This document shows positions 37,932 to 46,735 of a stretch of 64,000 bases of DNA, piece after piece. Under the pieces are notes generated by a model. It searched no databases and had not been told where the DNA came from. It saw only the letters and a list, made by a program, of their open reading frames with translations. This stretch comes from Pelobacter sp. UBA6812 (GTDB taxonomy: Bacteria; Desulfobacterota; Desulfuromonadia; Desulfuromonadales; Syntrophotaleaceae), in NCBI GenBank assembly GCA_002452265.1, contig DKEW01000086.1, forward strand, positions 108,029 through 172,028, read 5' to 3'. Numbering within the stretch: position 1 is the stretch's first letter; each line of letters opens with the position of its first letter. A program made the translations under genes and the position numbers.

Positions 37932-40466
37932 ATGACAAAAAAAATGCTCATCAACGCAACTCATCCTGAGGAGCACAGGGTTGCCATCGTTGAAGACGGA
38001 ACCCTGACAGAGTTGGATATTGAAATATCCGGCAAAGAACAAACCAAGGGCAATATTTACAAGGCCGTCGTAGCCCGTGTCGAAACGGGACTACAGGCGG
38101 CCTTTGTCGATTATGGCAGCGAGCGCCTCGGGTTTCTTCAGATCGGCGAAATTCATCCGTCTTTTTTCCAGGCCGCTGAAGAACGCACTGAACAAGGGAA
38201 AAAACCACGAATCAACGACCTGCTAAGACGCGGACAGGAAATCCTGGTACAGATCGTCAAGGAAGAGCGTGGAACCAAGGGTGCCGCCCTGACGACTTAT
38301 CTGTCTCTCCCGGGACGGTATATGGTTTTGATGCCGGAATCCGATACCAAGGGTATTTCACGTAAAATCGAAAAGGAATCGGATCGCAAAAAGCTTAAAG
38401 AACTCATGAATAGCCTGGAAATCCCCGAGGATATGGGCTATATCGTGCGAACCGCCGGCAGCACCCAGAAAAAAACCGACCTTAAACGCGACGTCGACTA
38501 CCTGCTGCGCTTGTACAATAAAATCCAAACCCTCTCCAGCACCACTAAGGCACCCGCCCTTGTTTACAAAGAATCCAACCTGGTTATCCGCTCTATCCGC
38601 GACTATTTCAGTGATGATATGGACGAAGTTCTGGTGGATGACGCCCGGGTGTCCGCCGAAGCACGTGATTTTTTCCAGGAAGTAATGCCCGAATATGCCG
38701 AACTGGTCAAACTGCACCAGGAGCGCCGACCTATTTTTGCCCGCTATCAGATTGAGGAGCAGATCGAATCGATCAGCAAAAACAAGGTTATGCTTCCATC
38801 TGGTGGGTCCATCGTCATCGATACCACCGAAGCCCTGGTAGCCATCGATGTCAACTCTGGGAAAATGGCCAGCGAGCAAGGGGTTGAAGCAACCGCTTAT
38901 AAAACCAATCTTGAAGCGGCCATCGAAACCGCACGGCAGTTACGCCTGCGTGATCTCGGGGGCCTGGTGGTCATCGATTTTATCGACATGCGTGACCGCA
39001 AGCATATCCGCGAAGTGGAAAAGACCCTCAAGGATGCCATGAAGATGGATAAGGCCAGGGTCAGCATCGGACGCATCAGCCAGTTCGGACTCCTCGAAAT
39101 GAGCCGTCAACGTATAAAGGCAGCCCTCGCTGAAGCATCTTTTGAAGTCTGCCCACACTGCAACGGCAGTGGCAAAATCAAGACGGTCGAGGCCCAGTCC
39201 CTGGCGTTTTTACGCCGTATTCATGCCGGACTCGCTAAGGGGCATGTAGGACGGATAGAAGCCATGGTCCCCTTGGATGTCGCCAGCTACCTGCTCAACA
39301 ACAAGCGCTCTGAACTTTTAAACATAGAACAGACCAACGATATCCGTATCCATATCAGAGCTTGCCCTGAATACTTGAACAGCCAGGGTGAGGTTGAATT
39401 TCACAAACGTGAAAAAGAATCGGCACAAGCTGCGGCCTACATAGAAGCTACCCATGTAATGGCTGAAACCAATGATATCCAGCCAACCGAAGAGGCCGAT
39501 GTCGAAGAAAAACCGGCAAAACGCAAACGCCGTCCGCGCAGACGCCGTAAATCCTCTTCCGCGGAAAATGCCAACGGTCAGGAGGTTGCGGCAGACAGCA
39601 CCGATGAAACAGCACCAGCTTTGCCAGTGAGTGTTGAACAGGGCCAGGCTGCAACGTTAACCAACGAAACACCCCCAGCATCAGCGGAAGTAGCCCAGGA
39701 ACCCGGAATGGAACCAGCACCGGCAACTCCCGAAGGTGCAGCGATTCCTGCCGAGCAGCCACAAAAACCTACAAGACGGCCTCGACCCCGTCGGCGGAAG
39801 CCCTCAGCCAAAAGGGCGAATACTCAGCCGGAAGCTCAGCCGGAAGCTCAGCCGGAAGCTCAGCCGGAAGCTCAGCCGGAAGCTCAGCCGGAAGCTCAGC
39901 CGGAAGCTCAGCCGGAAGCTCAGCCGGAAGTTAAGCCGGAAGTTAAGCCGGAAGTTAAGCCGGAAGTTAAGCCGGAAGTTAAGCCGGAAGTTAAGCCGGA
40001 AGTTAAGCCGGAAGTTAAACCGGCGGCCAGAAAGCGCACCCCGGCCAAGAGTCGCGAAAAAACCATACCGTCGGATATGGAGAAAACACGACCGACCTCT
40101 ACCGCAGACGCAGCACCCATTGCACAAGAGAGCGCTGTTGAAGAACCGGCGGCAAGCAAGCCACCCGCACGGCGCCCCCGACCGAGGCGCGCTGCGAAAC
40201 CTGCCGCAGATACCATGGTAAACACGGATACAGAAGCAACCGTTGAAACACCTGTCAAAGAAAAAGCTGTGGCTACTCCGAAACGTCGCACTACGACCAA
40301 AAAGGCTGATAGCGACCTGAAAAATGCCACAAAAGTAGCCTCCGAAGCCAACACAGAGGAACCCCTCAAGAAAAAGCCGGCACGCAGACCTCGTAAAACT
40401 GCCGCTAAAGCAGTCCAAGAAACTGTAAATACAGAGTCAGCTCCCGACAAAAACAATGAGGCGTAA
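37932..40466 (+). CDS. rng: Ribonuclease E/G with long repeat-rich tail
   Basis: This 844-residue endoribonuclease processes and degrades RNA. The N-terminal catalytic half has an S1 domain (about 35-125, KGNIYKAVVARVETGLQAAF). Active-site aspartates lie in LVAIDVNSGK (near 305) and LVVIDFIDMRD (near 348). The zinc-link is CPHCNGSG near 407. Residues from about 515 are low complexity and basic (KRKRRPRRRRK), a likely RNA- or partner-binding scaffold. Residues 633-696 are eight PEAQ and eight PEVK tetrapeptides encoded by exact 12-bp repeats. GGAAGG precedes the ATG at 37932. The length and tail resemble RNase E, the core either type. Confidence 0.94.
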   Translation: MTKKMLINATHPEEHRVAIVEDGTLTELDIEISGKEQTKGNIYKAVVARVETGLQAAFVDYGSERLGFLQIGEIHPSFFQAAEERTEQGKKPRINDLLRRGQEILVQIVKEERGTKGAALTTYLSLPGRYMVLMPESDTKGISRKIEKESDRKKLKELMNSLEIPEDMGYIVRTAGSTQKKTDLKRDVDYLLRLYNKIQTLSSTTKAPALVYKESNLVIRSIRDYFSDDMDEVLVDDARVSAEARDFFQEVMPEYAELVKLHQERRPIFARYQIEEQIESISKNKVMLPSGGSIVIDTTEALVAIDVNSGKMASEQGVEATAYKTNLEAAIETARQLRLRDLGGLVVIDFIDMRDRKHIREVEKTLKDAMKMDKARVSIGRISQFGLLEMSRQRIKAALAEASFEVCPHCNGSGKIKTVEAQSLAFLRRIHAGLAKGHVGRIEAMVPLDVASYLLNNKRSELLNIEQTNDIRIHIRACPEYLNSQGEVEFHKREKESAQAAAYIEATHVMAETNDIQPTEEADVEEKPAKRKRRPRRRRKSSSAENANGQEVAADSTDETAPALPVSVEQGQAATLTNETPPASAEVAQEPGMEPAPATPEGAAIPAEQPQKPTRRPRPRRRKPSAKRANTQPEAQPEAQPEAQPEAQPEAQPEAQPEAQPEAQPEVKPEVKPEVKPEVKPEVKPEVKPEVKPEVKPAARKRTPAKSREKTIPSDMEKTRPTSTADAAPIAQESAVEEPAASKPPARRPRPRRAAKPAADTMVNTDTEATVETPVKEKAVATPKRRTTTKKADSDLKNATKVASEANTEEPLKKKPARRPRKTAAKAVQETVNTESAPDKNNEA
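39828..40019 (+). repeat. 16-unit 12-bp coding tandem repeat (8 + 8 variants)
   Basis: Eight copies of CCGGAAGCTCAG (PEAQ) are followed without gap by eight copies of CCGGAAGTTAAG (PEVK), the last one ending in AAA. Units within each block are identical. The frame is kept because the unit is a multiple of three. This indicates recent expansion by slippage or unequal exchange. Confidence 0.97.
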
Positions 40467-40513
40467 TAAATAATCCTTTCCAAGGATGAACCGCCCACCT
40501 CATAAGTATCAAC

Positions 40514-40549
40514 AAAAAAGGCCGCAGCAAACGCTGCGGCCTTTTTTTT
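40514..40549. terminator. Bidirectional intrinsic terminator between rng and smr
   Basis: GGCCGCAG and CTGCGGCC form a perfect stem with a CAAACG loop. It is flanked by A-runs on the left and eight T on the right, so it can stop both the plus-strand rng transcript and the minus-strand smr transcript. Confidence 0.93.
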
Positions 40550-41240
40550 ATGAATTTTTCAGTGAAGATCTCAAATACACGACTAACGCTCCATCTCCAC
40601 CATACCGTGCCGGGGCACGCCCCCATTCGACCACCCAGGCTGTTGCATCATGGGATAGATACTTTTCCATGTCGTCGCGCAGTACGGGGCCTTCACGAGA
40701 CCCTTTCCCCCGACCGGTAATAACAAGGACGGTCTTATAACCCTGGTAAACGCTATCCTCAAGAAAATAGCCAACCTTCTGTCGTGCTTCCTCACGGGTT
40801 GCGCCATGCAGGTCGAGCTGCGCCTCGGGTACCAGTTTCCCCTGCCGCAACTGTTTCATGCGCCGCGGCGAGGCATGCGGTTCCTCTTCCTGCGGCAATT
40901 CATCCCTGAAAACAGTGTCCATATTGCCAAGGGCGGTAAGAAATAGTTCTTGATCCGACACGGGCATGGAGACATGCTCGGGTATGGGCTCCGATTCCAG
41001 GGGTTCCGGCGGCAAAGGCCGGCCAGGCTCATCCCCATGACGCTTGTCAACCTTCAACATAGTCATTTCCCGCTCAAACAGGGAGCCATCATCGACGTCT
41101 TCTTCCTCTTCAGGCTTCTTTTCTATGTTTTTAACAGAAGAAACCGCATGGTCGGAAACGATAAGCCCCTTCAATGTTTTGAAGGGGCTTTCTTTAAATT
41201 CACGGGTGCTGTTGTTTTGCTGTTTTTTTTTGCGAGCCAC
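40548..41240 (-). CDS. Smr-domain protein
   Basis: This 230-residue protein has a charged N-terminal half (ARKKKQQNN, then a KKPEEEEDVDDG stretch). A C-terminal Smr domain (about 145-230) carries LDLHGATREEARQKVGYFL and VLVITGRGKGSREGPVL. Smr domains have nuclease activity in MutS2 and related proteins and bind DNA or RNA. The GTG at 41240, with AAGGCGG upstream, is chosen and follows the TPR gene stop. The frame is open to 41333 only within that gene. A perfect 12-bp hairpin lies in the coding region at 41163-41190. Confidence 0.88.
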   Translation of the reverse strand: MARKKKQQNNSTREFKESPFKTLKGLIVSDHAVSSVKNIEKKPEEEEDVDDGSLFEREMTMLKVDKRHGDEPGRPLPPEPLESEPIPEHVSMPVSDQELFLTALGNMDTVFRDELPQEEEPHASPRRMKQLRQGKLVPEAQLDLHGATREEARQKVGYFLEDSVYQGYKTVLVITGRGKGSREGPVLRDDMEKYLSHDATAWVVEWGRAPARYGGDGALVVYLRSSLKNS

Positions 41241-41242
41241 GA

Positions 41243-41968
41243 TTACCGCCTTACAATTTTGCGCCGTCCCTGCATCGCCTTGGTCTGCTGCTTGACAATG
41301 GTGCCGGTTTTTTCGAGATGAAATTGCAGCCACATATCACCATACACCTGCATCTTCATTTTGCGGCCTTCAATCAAAGCATCAAGATTTTGCTGCAGAT
41401 TATCGTCATTACCTGCTTTTTTTATCCCTTTTTTCATAACCTCGATGGCCTGAGTACGATTTCCAACCTTGTCCAGGCAATAGGCATACAGGTTCCAAAG
41501 CAAGGCTTCGTTGCGAGTCAGACTGACGGCCTTTTCAAACGTTTGCACCATCTTATCAAGCTTGTTGCGTTTCATGTAACAGATGGCCAGCATGCCCATC
41601 GACGGCCAGTGTCGACTGAATCCTTTTTGAAGATAGTCAAAAGCTTTCCCAAAATCACGCTTGAGATAGTAGAGACTGCCGATCTGGGAGTGCAATTGAG
41701 AAGAGACCAGGAACTGCCATTTACCCAAAGGCAACGAAGCTTCCAGAATTTTGATGGCTTTTTCAGCTCTCCCGGCCAGCATATCCCGCTGAACCTCCTC
41801 CATCACCGCAGTAAGCTTTTTAAGCACACGACGACTCAGCAAAAAGTAGACGAGTGCAAAAACAGCCAAACCAATAAGGGCGTTAATCCAGGTATCAAGA
41901 CTAACGGTCACTTGGAGCAGGCCGACAACAGCTAAATACACTGCCAATGAAATAGCCAGATTAATCAT
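41243..41968 (-). CDS. Membrane-anchored TPR-like protein
   Basis: The 241-residue protein has two N-terminal membrane spans (NLAISLAVYLAVVGLLQV and NALIGLAVFALVYFLL). A helical TPR-like cytoplasmic part follows (LHSQIGSLYYLKRDFGKAFD and EALLWNLYAYCLDKVGN). The basic C-terminus is KQQTKAMQGRRKIVRR. No family name is certain. The ATG at 41968 begins the first membrane helix, with AAGGA 11 bases upstream. It overlaps the smr leader closely, and the two genes are likely co-transcribed. Confidence 0.75.
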   Translation of the reverse strand: MINLAISLAVYLAVVGLLQVTVSLDTWINALIGLAVFALVYFLLSRRVLKKLTAVMEEVQRDMLAGRAEKAIKILEASLPLGKWQFLVSSQLHSQIGSLYYLKRDFGKAFDYLQKGFSRHWPSMGMLAICYMKRNKLDKMVQTFEKAVSLTRNEALLWNLYAYCLDKVGNRTQAIEVMKKGIKKAGNDDNLQQNLDALIEGRKMKMQVYGDMWLQFHLEKTGTIVKQQTKAMQGRRKIVRR

Positions 41969-42046
41969 AAACGGGGGAATCCTTTCACATGGTTGACATA
42001 CAGTGCGCGAGGCAGTGTAGCAACGCGCCAAAAAAATGTCAAAAGC

Positions 42047-43897
42047 TTATCCCCGGTGGTCCGAACCGACATGAAGGGTAAGTTTTTGTCCTGGGCGCAA
42101 AACCTGATTATTGGCAAGATTGTTCCAGTTCCTGATTTTACCCACGGACAGACTGAAGCGTCGACTGATACTCCACAGGCTGTCCCCGGAACGTACCTGA
42201 TAAACGATTTTCCGAGGTTGCTTCCCCTTGGCAACACCGAATAGGTTGAGAACCATGCCTGGTTTCAACACGCCGGTCCTGCTCAAATCGTTCCAGGCAC
42301 AAAGGCGATCCGTACTAACCCCAAAACGTTTGGCAATAGTCCACAAATTATCGCCTGACCGCACCGTGTACTTTTCCGTCGCCCCTGAAGGCGCCGATGC
42401 ATTCCCCGCCACTTTCAAAATCTTTCCGGGGCGCAATACACTATTAACGCTCATACCGTTCTGAACGGCCAATTGGCGAGGCGTCATATCATACCGGCGT
42501 GCGATCTTCCATAAAGTATCACCCTGTCGGACCATATGGTTTCGCGTTGGAGTACGAACATAATCATCCCCCAGTGAGCGGATTGGGTTTTGAGCATAAT
42601 CGGGATTCAACGGCAATATCAGGTCAGTGCCGATGCGCAAACCACGGGGATTTTTAATATGGTTCAAAGCTATGATATCCCGTGTTTTAATACCAAAACG
42701 CGCAGCCAATGCACCGAGGGTATCGCCTGACCGGATACGATAATGGCTGTAATTTGCCCGCTGATTGGCAGGGATTTCCGCATAGGCGGTCAAAAAGTCA
42801 TCACGTTTTCCAGCAGGGATACGCAACTTATAATCTTTTATGCCGGGCGGTGTGCACCAGCGTTTCAATTCGGGATTAAGTTTTTGAATATCATCAAACC
42901 CCACACCACACAAACGGGCAACGATATCCAGATCCGTGCTGCTGGTCAATATGACTTCGTCATACGCCAGCGGTGCCTGATATTGAATATTATCGAAACC
43001 ATACTTGAGAGGATTTTTGGCTATATGCAGCACCGCAAACAGTTTTGGCAGATAATTGCGGGTTTCAGCGGCTAAATGTCCCCCTCGGCTGATCTTCCAG
43101 AAGTCGCGAGTTTCAGAACGTCGGATCGCTTGACTGACTTTGCCGGCACCGGCATTGTATGCGGCAATGGCAAGATTCCAGTCTCCGTCAAAACGTGCGT
43201 AAAGGTCCTTAAGGTGGCGGGCGGCGGCAATCGTCGATTTAACTGGGTCACGCCGTTCATCGCGCCACCATTCGTTTTGCAGACCGTACATTTTTCCGGT
43301 ACCGGCCATAAATTGCCAGGGTCCCACCGCGTTGGCACGACTGCACGCCTTTTCGTTGAAACCCGACTCTATCATGGCAAGATATGCCAGATCCCTGGGC
43401 AATCCTTCTTCGGCAAATATGGCCTGCATCATAGGCAGATAACGCCCAGAGCGTTCAAGCCAGCGCCGGAATCCACGACTGCCGCGATTGGCATAGTAGT
43501 CTATGAAATAACGGACTTTTTCGTTTTCCACCACCGAAATATCATAGACCTGCTCCCCCTCAACCGCTGTAACCCCTTCGTCTTCCGGCGGTAGTTTGTC
43601 AACATCCGAAAGGAGTTCCATATCCTCCAGAGTTTCGGGGTCGACAGAGACGAGACAGCCATCAGTCACATCCTCCGCCTCATCAGCGTTCAGCTCTTCT
43701 TCGTCGACTACCCCGTCCAAGCCATCGGTAACCGCCAACCCGGCCAGTGATTTGACCAGGCCGGCATTTTTTGCTGCTACTCCCGCGCGCGCCGGAGATT
43801 TTTTACCGGCATCTGACGGCCCCGCAGCAGGCCGCACTGGCATCTGGCACCCAGCCATCAGCCCCACGAGCAAAAATACGATATATCTTTTAGCCAT
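42047..43897 (-). CDS. mltD: Lytic murein transglycosylase D-like lipoprotein with four LysM repeats
   Basis: This 616-residue outer-membrane lipoprotein (lipobox LMAGC) cleaves glycan strands. An acidic linker (about 60-125) precedes the SLT domain. Its catalytic glutamate lies in LAYLAMIESGFNEKA, followed by AVGPWQFMAGTGKMYGL and YNAGAGKV. Four LysM repeats follow, each starting near a SGDTL-type motif: RIRSGDTLGALAARFG, MVRQGDTLWKIARRYD, TVRSGDNLWTIAKRFG and QVRSGDSLWSISRRFS. The ATG at 43897 begins the signal peptide; a TTG at 43921 overlaps the hflX stop. Confidence 0.92.
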   Translation of the reverse strand: MAKRYIVFLLVGLMAGCQMPVRPAAGPSDAGKKSPARAGVAAKNAGLVKSLAGLAVTDGLDGVVDEEELNADEAEDVTDGCLVSVDPETLEDMELLSDVDKLPPEDEGVTAVEGEQVYDISVVENEKVRYFIDYYANRGSRGFRRWLERSGRYLPMMQAIFAEEGLPRDLAYLAMIESGFNEKACSRANAVGPWQFMAGTGKMYGLQNEWWRDERRDPVKSTIAAARHLKDLYARFDGDWNLAIAAYNAGAGKVSQAIRRSETRDFWKISRGGHLAAETRNYLPKLFAVLHIAKNPLKYGFDNIQYQAPLAYDEVILTSSTDLDIVARLCGVGFDDIQKLNPELKRWCTPPGIKDYKLRIPAGKRDDFLTAYAEIPANQRANYSHYRIRSGDTLGALAARFGIKTRDIIALNHIKNPRGLRIGTDLILPLNPDYAQNPIRSLGDDYVRTPTRNHMVRQGDTLWKIARRYDMTPRQLAVQNGMSVNSVLRPGKILKVAGNASAPSGATEKYTVRSGDNLWTIAKRFGVSTDRLCAWNDLSRTGVLKPGMVLNLFGVAKGKQPRKIVYQVRSGDSLWSISRRFSLSVGKIRNWNNLANNQVLRPGQKLTLHVGSDHRG

Positions 43898-43917
43898 TTT
43901 TTCACATTTACCGGATT

Positions 43918-45561
43918 TCAATCCGACCCTTCCATTTCCCGAGGCCAGAAACGGCCTTCGAGCATCTCCAGTAGGGGTTCAAAGGTCTTGCGGTCACGAG
44001 CGCTGACCGCCAGGGCGTCAAACCGACGACATAGCGCCTTGACCTGTTGAACCGATACAAGGTCCATTTTATTAAAAACAAGCTTCCGGGGGATCATCCC
44101 CAGATCAAGATCATCAAGAATTTTTTCCACGGCTGCGATGTGCTCCTCAAACCGTGGATTGGAAATATCCACCACATGCAATAGCATATCGGCGTCTTCC
44201 AGCTCCTCGAGCGTTGCACGGAACGCGCCAATTAAACTTTTTGGAAGCTTGCGGATAAAGCCGACGGTATCGGTAATGATGACTTCCCGCTCCATGGGAA
44301 AGCGCAATCGTCGACTGGAAGTATCAAGCGTGGCAAACAAAAGGTCTTCGGTAAAAACTTCACTTTGCGTCAAGGCGTTAAGCAGAGTCGATTTACCGGC
44401 ATTGGTATAACCAACGATGGAAATGATCGGCACGCCGGAACGAATCCGTCGCTGACGGCGCTGCAGACGTCCCTTGGACAGGTTTTTAAGTTCGTTTTCA
44501 AGCCTGGTTATACGGTCGCGAATGCGACGCCGATCGATTTCCAGCTTGGTTTCCCCGGGACCGCGACCACCAATGCCACCCATCAGCCGCGAAAACGCGA
44601 CCCCACGGCCGATAAGGCGCGGCAGGATATATTTAAGCTGCGCCAGTTCGACCTGAACCTTACCGTCGCGGGTATGAGCTCTGCGGGCAAAAATATCCAG
44701 AATCAACTGGGAACGATCGATGACTTTCAGATCCGTGACTTCAGTGATGGCCCGTACCTGGGCCGGGCTGAGATCCTGGTCAAAAATTAGCAGAGTGGCC
44801 CCTTGTTGCAGGGCGCGGATAATGACCTCTTTGACCTTCCCTTCCCCAAGCAGGTATTTGGGGTTAACCTGGCGCGGGCGCTGAATAAACCTATCCAGAA
44901 CCAATACCTCAGCAGTACGGGCCAGTTCAGCTAATTCATCGAGGGAATCTTCAACTTCATAACGTGGCTGCTGACTGACGGAGATAAGGATGCCCTTTTC
45001 TCTGGGATCGGAAAGATCGACGGTTTCGGCGATCTTACTCTCCAGTTCCTGTTCCAGCGAGCGCAAGACCCTGTCGAGATCCAGATCCAGATCGTAAACC
45101 GACGGCACGGCCGTAATTTCAACGGATTTTCCTTCAGGATTGGGAGGCAGCGGATGGGCATATTCCACCCGTCCAGGCAAACCATGTTCACCGACGCCGA
45201 TCACGACCATCAGATCCAGACACAGCAGCGCCAGGTCAGTCAGATCGTCCTCGCTTAAAGACTCGCCGGCCAGATGAGTATGGATACAGCGCAGCCCTCG
45301 CAAACCGCTACGCCCGCGGCCATAATCCGAAAGATCGGGGATCACGATTTCACGATCATCGCCGACAATGACATACCGTACCGTGCCGCTACGGTCGATG
45401 ATCAACCCGATCTGACGGCGAATCTCAAGAGATTGTTCGGTCAGATAACGGGCCAACTCCGGCGTAACGATCTGATCCGGTGGCACCCTCCGCCGATAGA
45501 TCCGTTCCAATGCCTTAATTTGGCTGGATTTGAGCCCCGTCAAATTTCCGTGAATTAGCAT
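43918..45561 (-). CDS. hflX: Ribosome-associated GTPase HflX, long form
   Basis: This 547-residue GTPase rescues or splits stalled ribosomes in the cytoplasm. Its G domain has G1 GYTNAGKSTLLNAL, G2 near SSRRLRF, G3 DTVGFIRKLPKSL and G4 NKMD. The HflX glycine-rich segment MGGIGGRGPGETKLEIDRRR is present. An N-terminal extension of about 180 residues (from HGNLTGLKSSQIKALERIY) exceeds E. coli HflX (426 aa). A similar long form occurs in several deltaproteobacteria. AGGGA lies close before the ATG. Confidence 0.94.
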   Translation of the reverse strand: MLIHGNLTGLKSSQIKALERIYRRRVPPDQIVTPELARYLTEQSLEIRRQIGLIIDRSGTVRYVIVGDDREIVIPDLSDYGRGRSGLRGLRCIHTHLAGESLSEDDLTDLALLCLDLMVVIGVGEHGLPGRVEYAHPLPPNPEGKSVEITAVPSVYDLDLDLDRVLRSLEQELESKIAETVDLSDPREKGILISVSQQPRYEVEDSLDELAELARTAEVLVLDRFIQRPRQVNPKYLLGEGKVKEVIIRALQQGATLLIFDQDLSPAQVRAITEVTDLKVIDRSQLILDIFARRAHTRDGKVQVELAQLKYILPRLIGRGVAFSRLMGGIGGRGPGETKLEIDRRRIRDRITRLENELKNLSKGRLQRRQRRIRSGVPIISIVGYTNAGKSTLLNALTQSEVFTEDLLFATLDTSSRRLRFPMEREVIITDTVGFIRKLPKSLIGAFRATLEELEDADMLLHVVDISNPRFEEHIAAVEKILDDLDLGMIPRKLVFNKMDLVSVQQVKALCRRFDALAVSARDRKTFEPLLEMLEGRFWPREMEGSD

Positions 45562-45570
45562 AGATCCCTA

Positions 45571-45601
45571 AAAAACAAAAAGGACCCCTAAAGGTCCTTT
45601 T
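45571..45601 (-). terminator. Intrinsic terminator of fabI
   Basis: On the minus strand AAAAGGACC and GGTCCTTTT pair around a short loop and are followed by T-rich TGTTTTTT. It sits 36 bp after the fabI stop and just before the hflX start. Confidence 0.88.
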
Positions 45602-45636
45602 GCTGATATACAGGTTTTCAGCACGGTCATTACGAC

Positions 45637-46404
45637 TTAGCCAACAACAAAGTTGAAACCGGCGTCAACATAATGCACTTCACCGGTAACACCACTGGAA
45701 AGATCGGACAGCAGGTAAAGAGCCGATTTTCCGACTTCCTCCTGGGTAACGGTACGATGCAAGGGCGCGACTTCATCCATGATGCGCAGTTTTTCCTTGA
45801 ACTGCCCTACTGCGGAAGAAGCCAGGGTCTTGATAGGACCGGCCGAAATTGCGTTCACACGGATGTTTTTGGCGCCCACTTCGGCGGCCAGATAACGCGT
45901 CGATGCTTCCAGTGCCGCCTTGGCCACGCCCATGACGTTGTAGTTGGGTACAGCGCGAACTGCGCCGAGGTAAGACAGAGTGATAATACTGCCACCTTCA
46001 CTCATCAACGGCAGTGCACCGCGGGTCACAGCGACCAGGGTATAAGCACTGATGTCCATGGCCAGGCTGAAACCGGCACGGCTGGTTTGGCTGAAGGGGT
46101 TTTTAAGGTCATCACGGTTGGCGAAGGCCACCGCATGGACAACGAAATCGATCTTGCCCCATTTCTTGCCAACCTCTTCGTATACCGCTTCGATATCCTC
46201 GTCCTTGGCAAGATCGCAAGGCAAGATAAGATCAGCATTGACACTTTCGGCAAGAGGACGAACACGTTTTTCCAGAGCACCATTAAGATAAGTAAAAGCC
46301 AAAGTGGCCCCGGCAGCATGCAGTTGCTGCGCGATCCCCCAGGCAATGCTCAGTTCATTCGCCACACCAAAAATAATGCCGCGTTTACCAGTCATAAGCC
46401 CCAT
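45637..46404 (-). CDS. fabI: Enoyl-[acyl-carrier-protein] reductase (NADH)
   Basis: This enzyme catalyses the last reduction of each fatty-acid elongation round. The short-chain dehydrogenase fold begins GKRGIIFGVANELSIAWGIA, the FabI variant of the nucleotide loop. The catalytic pair is Tyr in LSYLGAVRAVPNYNVMG, with Y-x6-K in YNVMGVAKAALE. NAISAGPIKTLAS is the substrate loop region. 255 residues is the normal length. GGAGGG lies 8 bases before the ATG. It is a single-gene unit bounded by the terminator and repeat region. Confidence 0.96.
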   Translation of the reverse strand: MGLMTGKRGIIFGVANELSIAWGIAQQLHAAGATLAFTYLNGALEKRVRPLAESVNADLILPCDLAKDEDIEAVYEEVGKKWGKIDFVVHAVAFANRDDLKNPFSQTSRAGFSLAMDISAYTLVAVTRGALPLMSEGGSIITLSYLGAVRAVPNYNVMGVAKAALEASTRYLAAEVGAKNIRVNAISAGPIKTLASSAVGQFKEKLRIMDEVAPLHRTVTQEEVGKSALYLLSDLSSGVTGEVHYVDAGFNFVVG

Positions 46405-46617
46405 AGACAGAGCCCTCCTTTTGGATAAAATAGAACGCTCTTTTTAACAAAATTACTTCAATTGTTCAAGGAATATATACCATGGGCCTAAAACCAGTGA
46501 AAAAACAGCACAATGCAAACGACCTGATTGTTATATACGGCTTTCGATTTTCAGCATACTCATCCATTCTCGCAAAACATCCCTCCCTGTTCAGAGTATC
46601 AATTTGAACCGGACCTG
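46405..46617. other. fabI upstream region, no gene seen
   Basis: About 210 bp with no convincing open frame. A weak promoter for fabI may be TTGAAC-N16-TTAAAA on the minus strand near 46443-46470. The rest shows nothing I can name. Confidence 0.3.
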
Positions 46618-46735
46618 GGAGTCTGCCGGACTATGCAAACCGAAGCGAAAATTGGGATTCTTGTGTTTTCATGGGCGTGCATACCCCGGAGACGCCCGCA
46701 TCTAAAAATGACCGATAGCGGCTTGGCCCACGATC
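46618..46735. repeat. Second, degenerate copy of the palindromic repeat
   Basis: GGAGTCTGCCGGACTATGC and CCGAAGCGAAAATT at 46618-46654 closely match the left arm of the element at 2624. The right half (CCCGCATCTAAAAATGACC, then GGCTTGGCCCACGAT) pairs imperfectly with it. A GGGCGT/ACGCCC hairpin lies at the centre, near 46673-46697. The right edge meets the 3' end of the PAS-GGDEF-EAL gene, just as the first copy meets fetB. Confidence 0.55.

Noticed and set aside
39828..40019. CRISPR-like array
   Set aside because: The units are contiguous 12-mers without unique spacers and lie inside a coding frame.
39736..40221. A plus-strand frame encoding repeated RKLS units
   Set aside because: It is the alternative reading of the 12-bp repeat inside the RNase E/G gene, whose catalytic domain fixes the true frame.
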